Source: Paraburkholderia sp. CNPSo 3274
GTDB lineage: Bacteria > Pseudomonadota > Gammaproteobacteria > Burkholderiales > Burkholderiaceae
Length of the DNA stretch: 64,000 nucleotides
Assembly (NCBI RefSeq): GCF_024206475.1
Contig: NZ_JAMBPR010000001.1
Location: 62,001-126,000, forward strand
Direction: 5' to 3'
The notes beneath the pieces are model-generated. The model saw nothing but the letters and a program-made list of their open reading frames with translations. It ran no database searches and was not told the DNA's origin. The position numbers were made by a program, and so were the translations under genes. This document shows, in pieces, positions 63,801 to 64,000 of this stretch (its first letter is position 1; each line of letters opens with the position of its first letter).

Positions 63801-64000
63801 GCCTGCGCGCTCACATCCGCGAGTAGCGCGCGCCAAAGCGCCGCCTGCCAGCGCGCCTCCTCGGGCAACGGCACGCGCGCGTTGCGCGCATCGATCAGCA
63901 CGTCCTCGTTCGCGGCCCACGCAGCGAGCCAGTCCGCACGATAGACCTGGTACTGGTCGAGCAAATCCGCCACGCGCTGCGCGAGCTGGAAGCACTTGCG
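60821..64000 (-). CDS. recC: Exodeoxyribonuclease V gamma subunit RecC, 5' end outside the window
   Basis: At least 1059 residues; the frame is still open at base 64000, so the N-terminus is missing. Recognised by VADLLDQYQVYRADWLAAW, RLVVFGISSLARQSVEVLA, REVEILHDRLLAAFA, DVIVMVPDIEVYAPHIQAVFG, CLLGMNDGDYPRSRTPLDFDL and RYLFLEALLSARDHLHVSWIG. RecC holds the complex together and scans for Chi. The gene ends on the recB start (ATGA). No unusual change seen. Confidence 0.96.
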   Translation of the reverse strand, partial: RKCFQLAQRVADLLDQYQVYRADWLAAWAANEDVLIDARNARVPLPEEARWQAALWRALLADVSAQAQDGIGLRDTGRAAVHEAFMERAQSWQEGDARPKGLPRRLVVFGISSLARQSVEVLAALARWSQVLMCVHNPCMHYWADIVADQDLLRARHARQRRRAGAPDQLEEAQLHLHSQPLLAAWGKQGRDFIGLLDEYDSDEARETYTPHFTRIGQRIDLFDGEDALTLLSQLQDDIRDLRPLGETRARWEPVNVQEDESIRFHIAHSAQREVEILHDRLLAAFAADPELRPRDVIVMVPDIEVYAPHIQAVFGLLDGNDPRSIPFSVADRAQRAFDPLIGALEMLLSLPYSRVTVSDVLDLLEVPAVRARFDIDVDDVPTLRNWIDGANIRWGLHAGQRASLGLPQADELSAPNSWAFGLRRMLLGYAAGERAGAWRGIEPYSEIGGLDAALLGPLTRLVDALDHAWRTLREPATVEVWCERLRALKAAFFAAQDEDAYTLDRLDGALETWREACAEAALMETLPLAIVAENWLAALEGGGLSQRFFAGAVTFATLMPMRAIPFRRVCLLGMNDGDYPRSRTPLDFDLMRRDYRPGDRSRREDDRYLFLEALLSARDHLHVSWIGRSVTDNTPRPPSVLVGQLRDHLKAGWRLEGDEDNDGEALLDALTIEHRLQPFSPDYFPPRPEEATLYTYAHEWGKPAQVRPAAEANAEVLAPPERDEPLSIRELGEFLREPVRSFFRQRLRVAFESEDAASENHEPFEVDALQAWQLQGELIRAQLLAMERGEDDLEPAALARLERMHRSGDLATGGFGEVSGEELLAPMAELFAEYRKALARWPEPLEHQYEIRLDATLEGRIVSLDDWLDDLRAGPEGALGRVILEPGTLVKDSRYRSDRLVPYWVAHLAAQIAAGPVTTVIVSKVGVAEFAPLDARVARDYLLALLAAWDDGARRPLPLAVKTAFAWLRKLPDPFDGTRAMVPAEAWEAARAAYEGNGRTPGERETNAYLRRAFPDFDALVAHDDFITLAMTLLLPVSRAPLASSRAKRASSEAGETA

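Overview
The window is a GC-rich chromosome segment from a betaproteobacterium, most likely Burkholderiaceae (Burkholderia, Paraburkholderia or Caballeronia). This rests on the DUF3348-DUF802-OmpA-DUF2894 operon, the Gram-negative porin, the Tat-exported phospholipase C, an intact recC-recB-recD cluster and strong GC3 bias. The genus call is inference from gene content; no 16S or marker comparison was possible.

Layout. (1) 1-12.6 kb: a rightward island that looks like a nucleotide-centred conflict or immunity system. In order it has a MoxR-type AAA+ ATPase (5' end outside the window), a membrane protein with a vWA-like middle and a seven-repeat WD40 propeller, and an 11-TM membrane protein with an unrecognised cytosolic domain. 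A 280-bp gap follows, then a calcineurin-like phosphoesterase, a CHAT (caspase-like) protease, a SLOG-like protein, a TIR/deoxyribosyltransferase-like plus TPR protein, and a TIR protein. Most junctions are ATGA overlaps or short gaps. This is the main candidate for an undescribed system. (2) 12.6-13.3 kb: a decayed 3' fragment of a flavohaemoprotein gene (hmp) and two copies of a short hairpin repeat mark the island edge.

(3) 13.3-20.4 kb: a His/Gly-rich PadR regulator (NfeR-like) with its ferric-siderophore reductase, an MFS transporter, a porin, DbpA-type RNA helicase and a FrnE-like DsbA protein. (4) 20.6-25 kb: four coupled genes, DUF3348, a DUF802 protein with MotA/TolQ-like membrane segments and a long coiled coil, a MotB/OmpA-like protein with the proton-site Asp, and DUF2894. 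Together they look like a stator motor related in layout to Zorya ZorAB. (5) 25-43.6 kb: mostly metabolic and envelope genes: DAHP synthase, a fatty-acid-hydroxylase plus beta-propeller pair, Nramp transporter, glucose-6-phosphate dehydrogenase, a MarR regulator, Zn alcohol dehydrogenase, TPR glycosyltransferase, phospholipase C, aldehyde dehydrogenase, and a catalase-like peroxidase with cytochrome b561.

(6) 43.6-47.5 kb: a pectin/uronate-derived ketodeoxygluconate module (kdgT, kduI, kduD, IclR-type kdgR) with a candidate operator. (7) 47.5-52.6 kb: a tripartite EmrAB/OM-lipoprotein efflux pump divergent from its TetR regulator. (8) 52.7-54.8 kb: a LysE exporter, a TetR regulator and an Ohr peroxidase. 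Three identical-architecture inverted repeats tie the regulator to Ohr and to a small ORF. (9) 54.8-64 kb: recD, recB and recC on the minus strand, recC running off the right edge.

No tRNA, rRNA, CRISPR array, insertion sequence or integrase was found.
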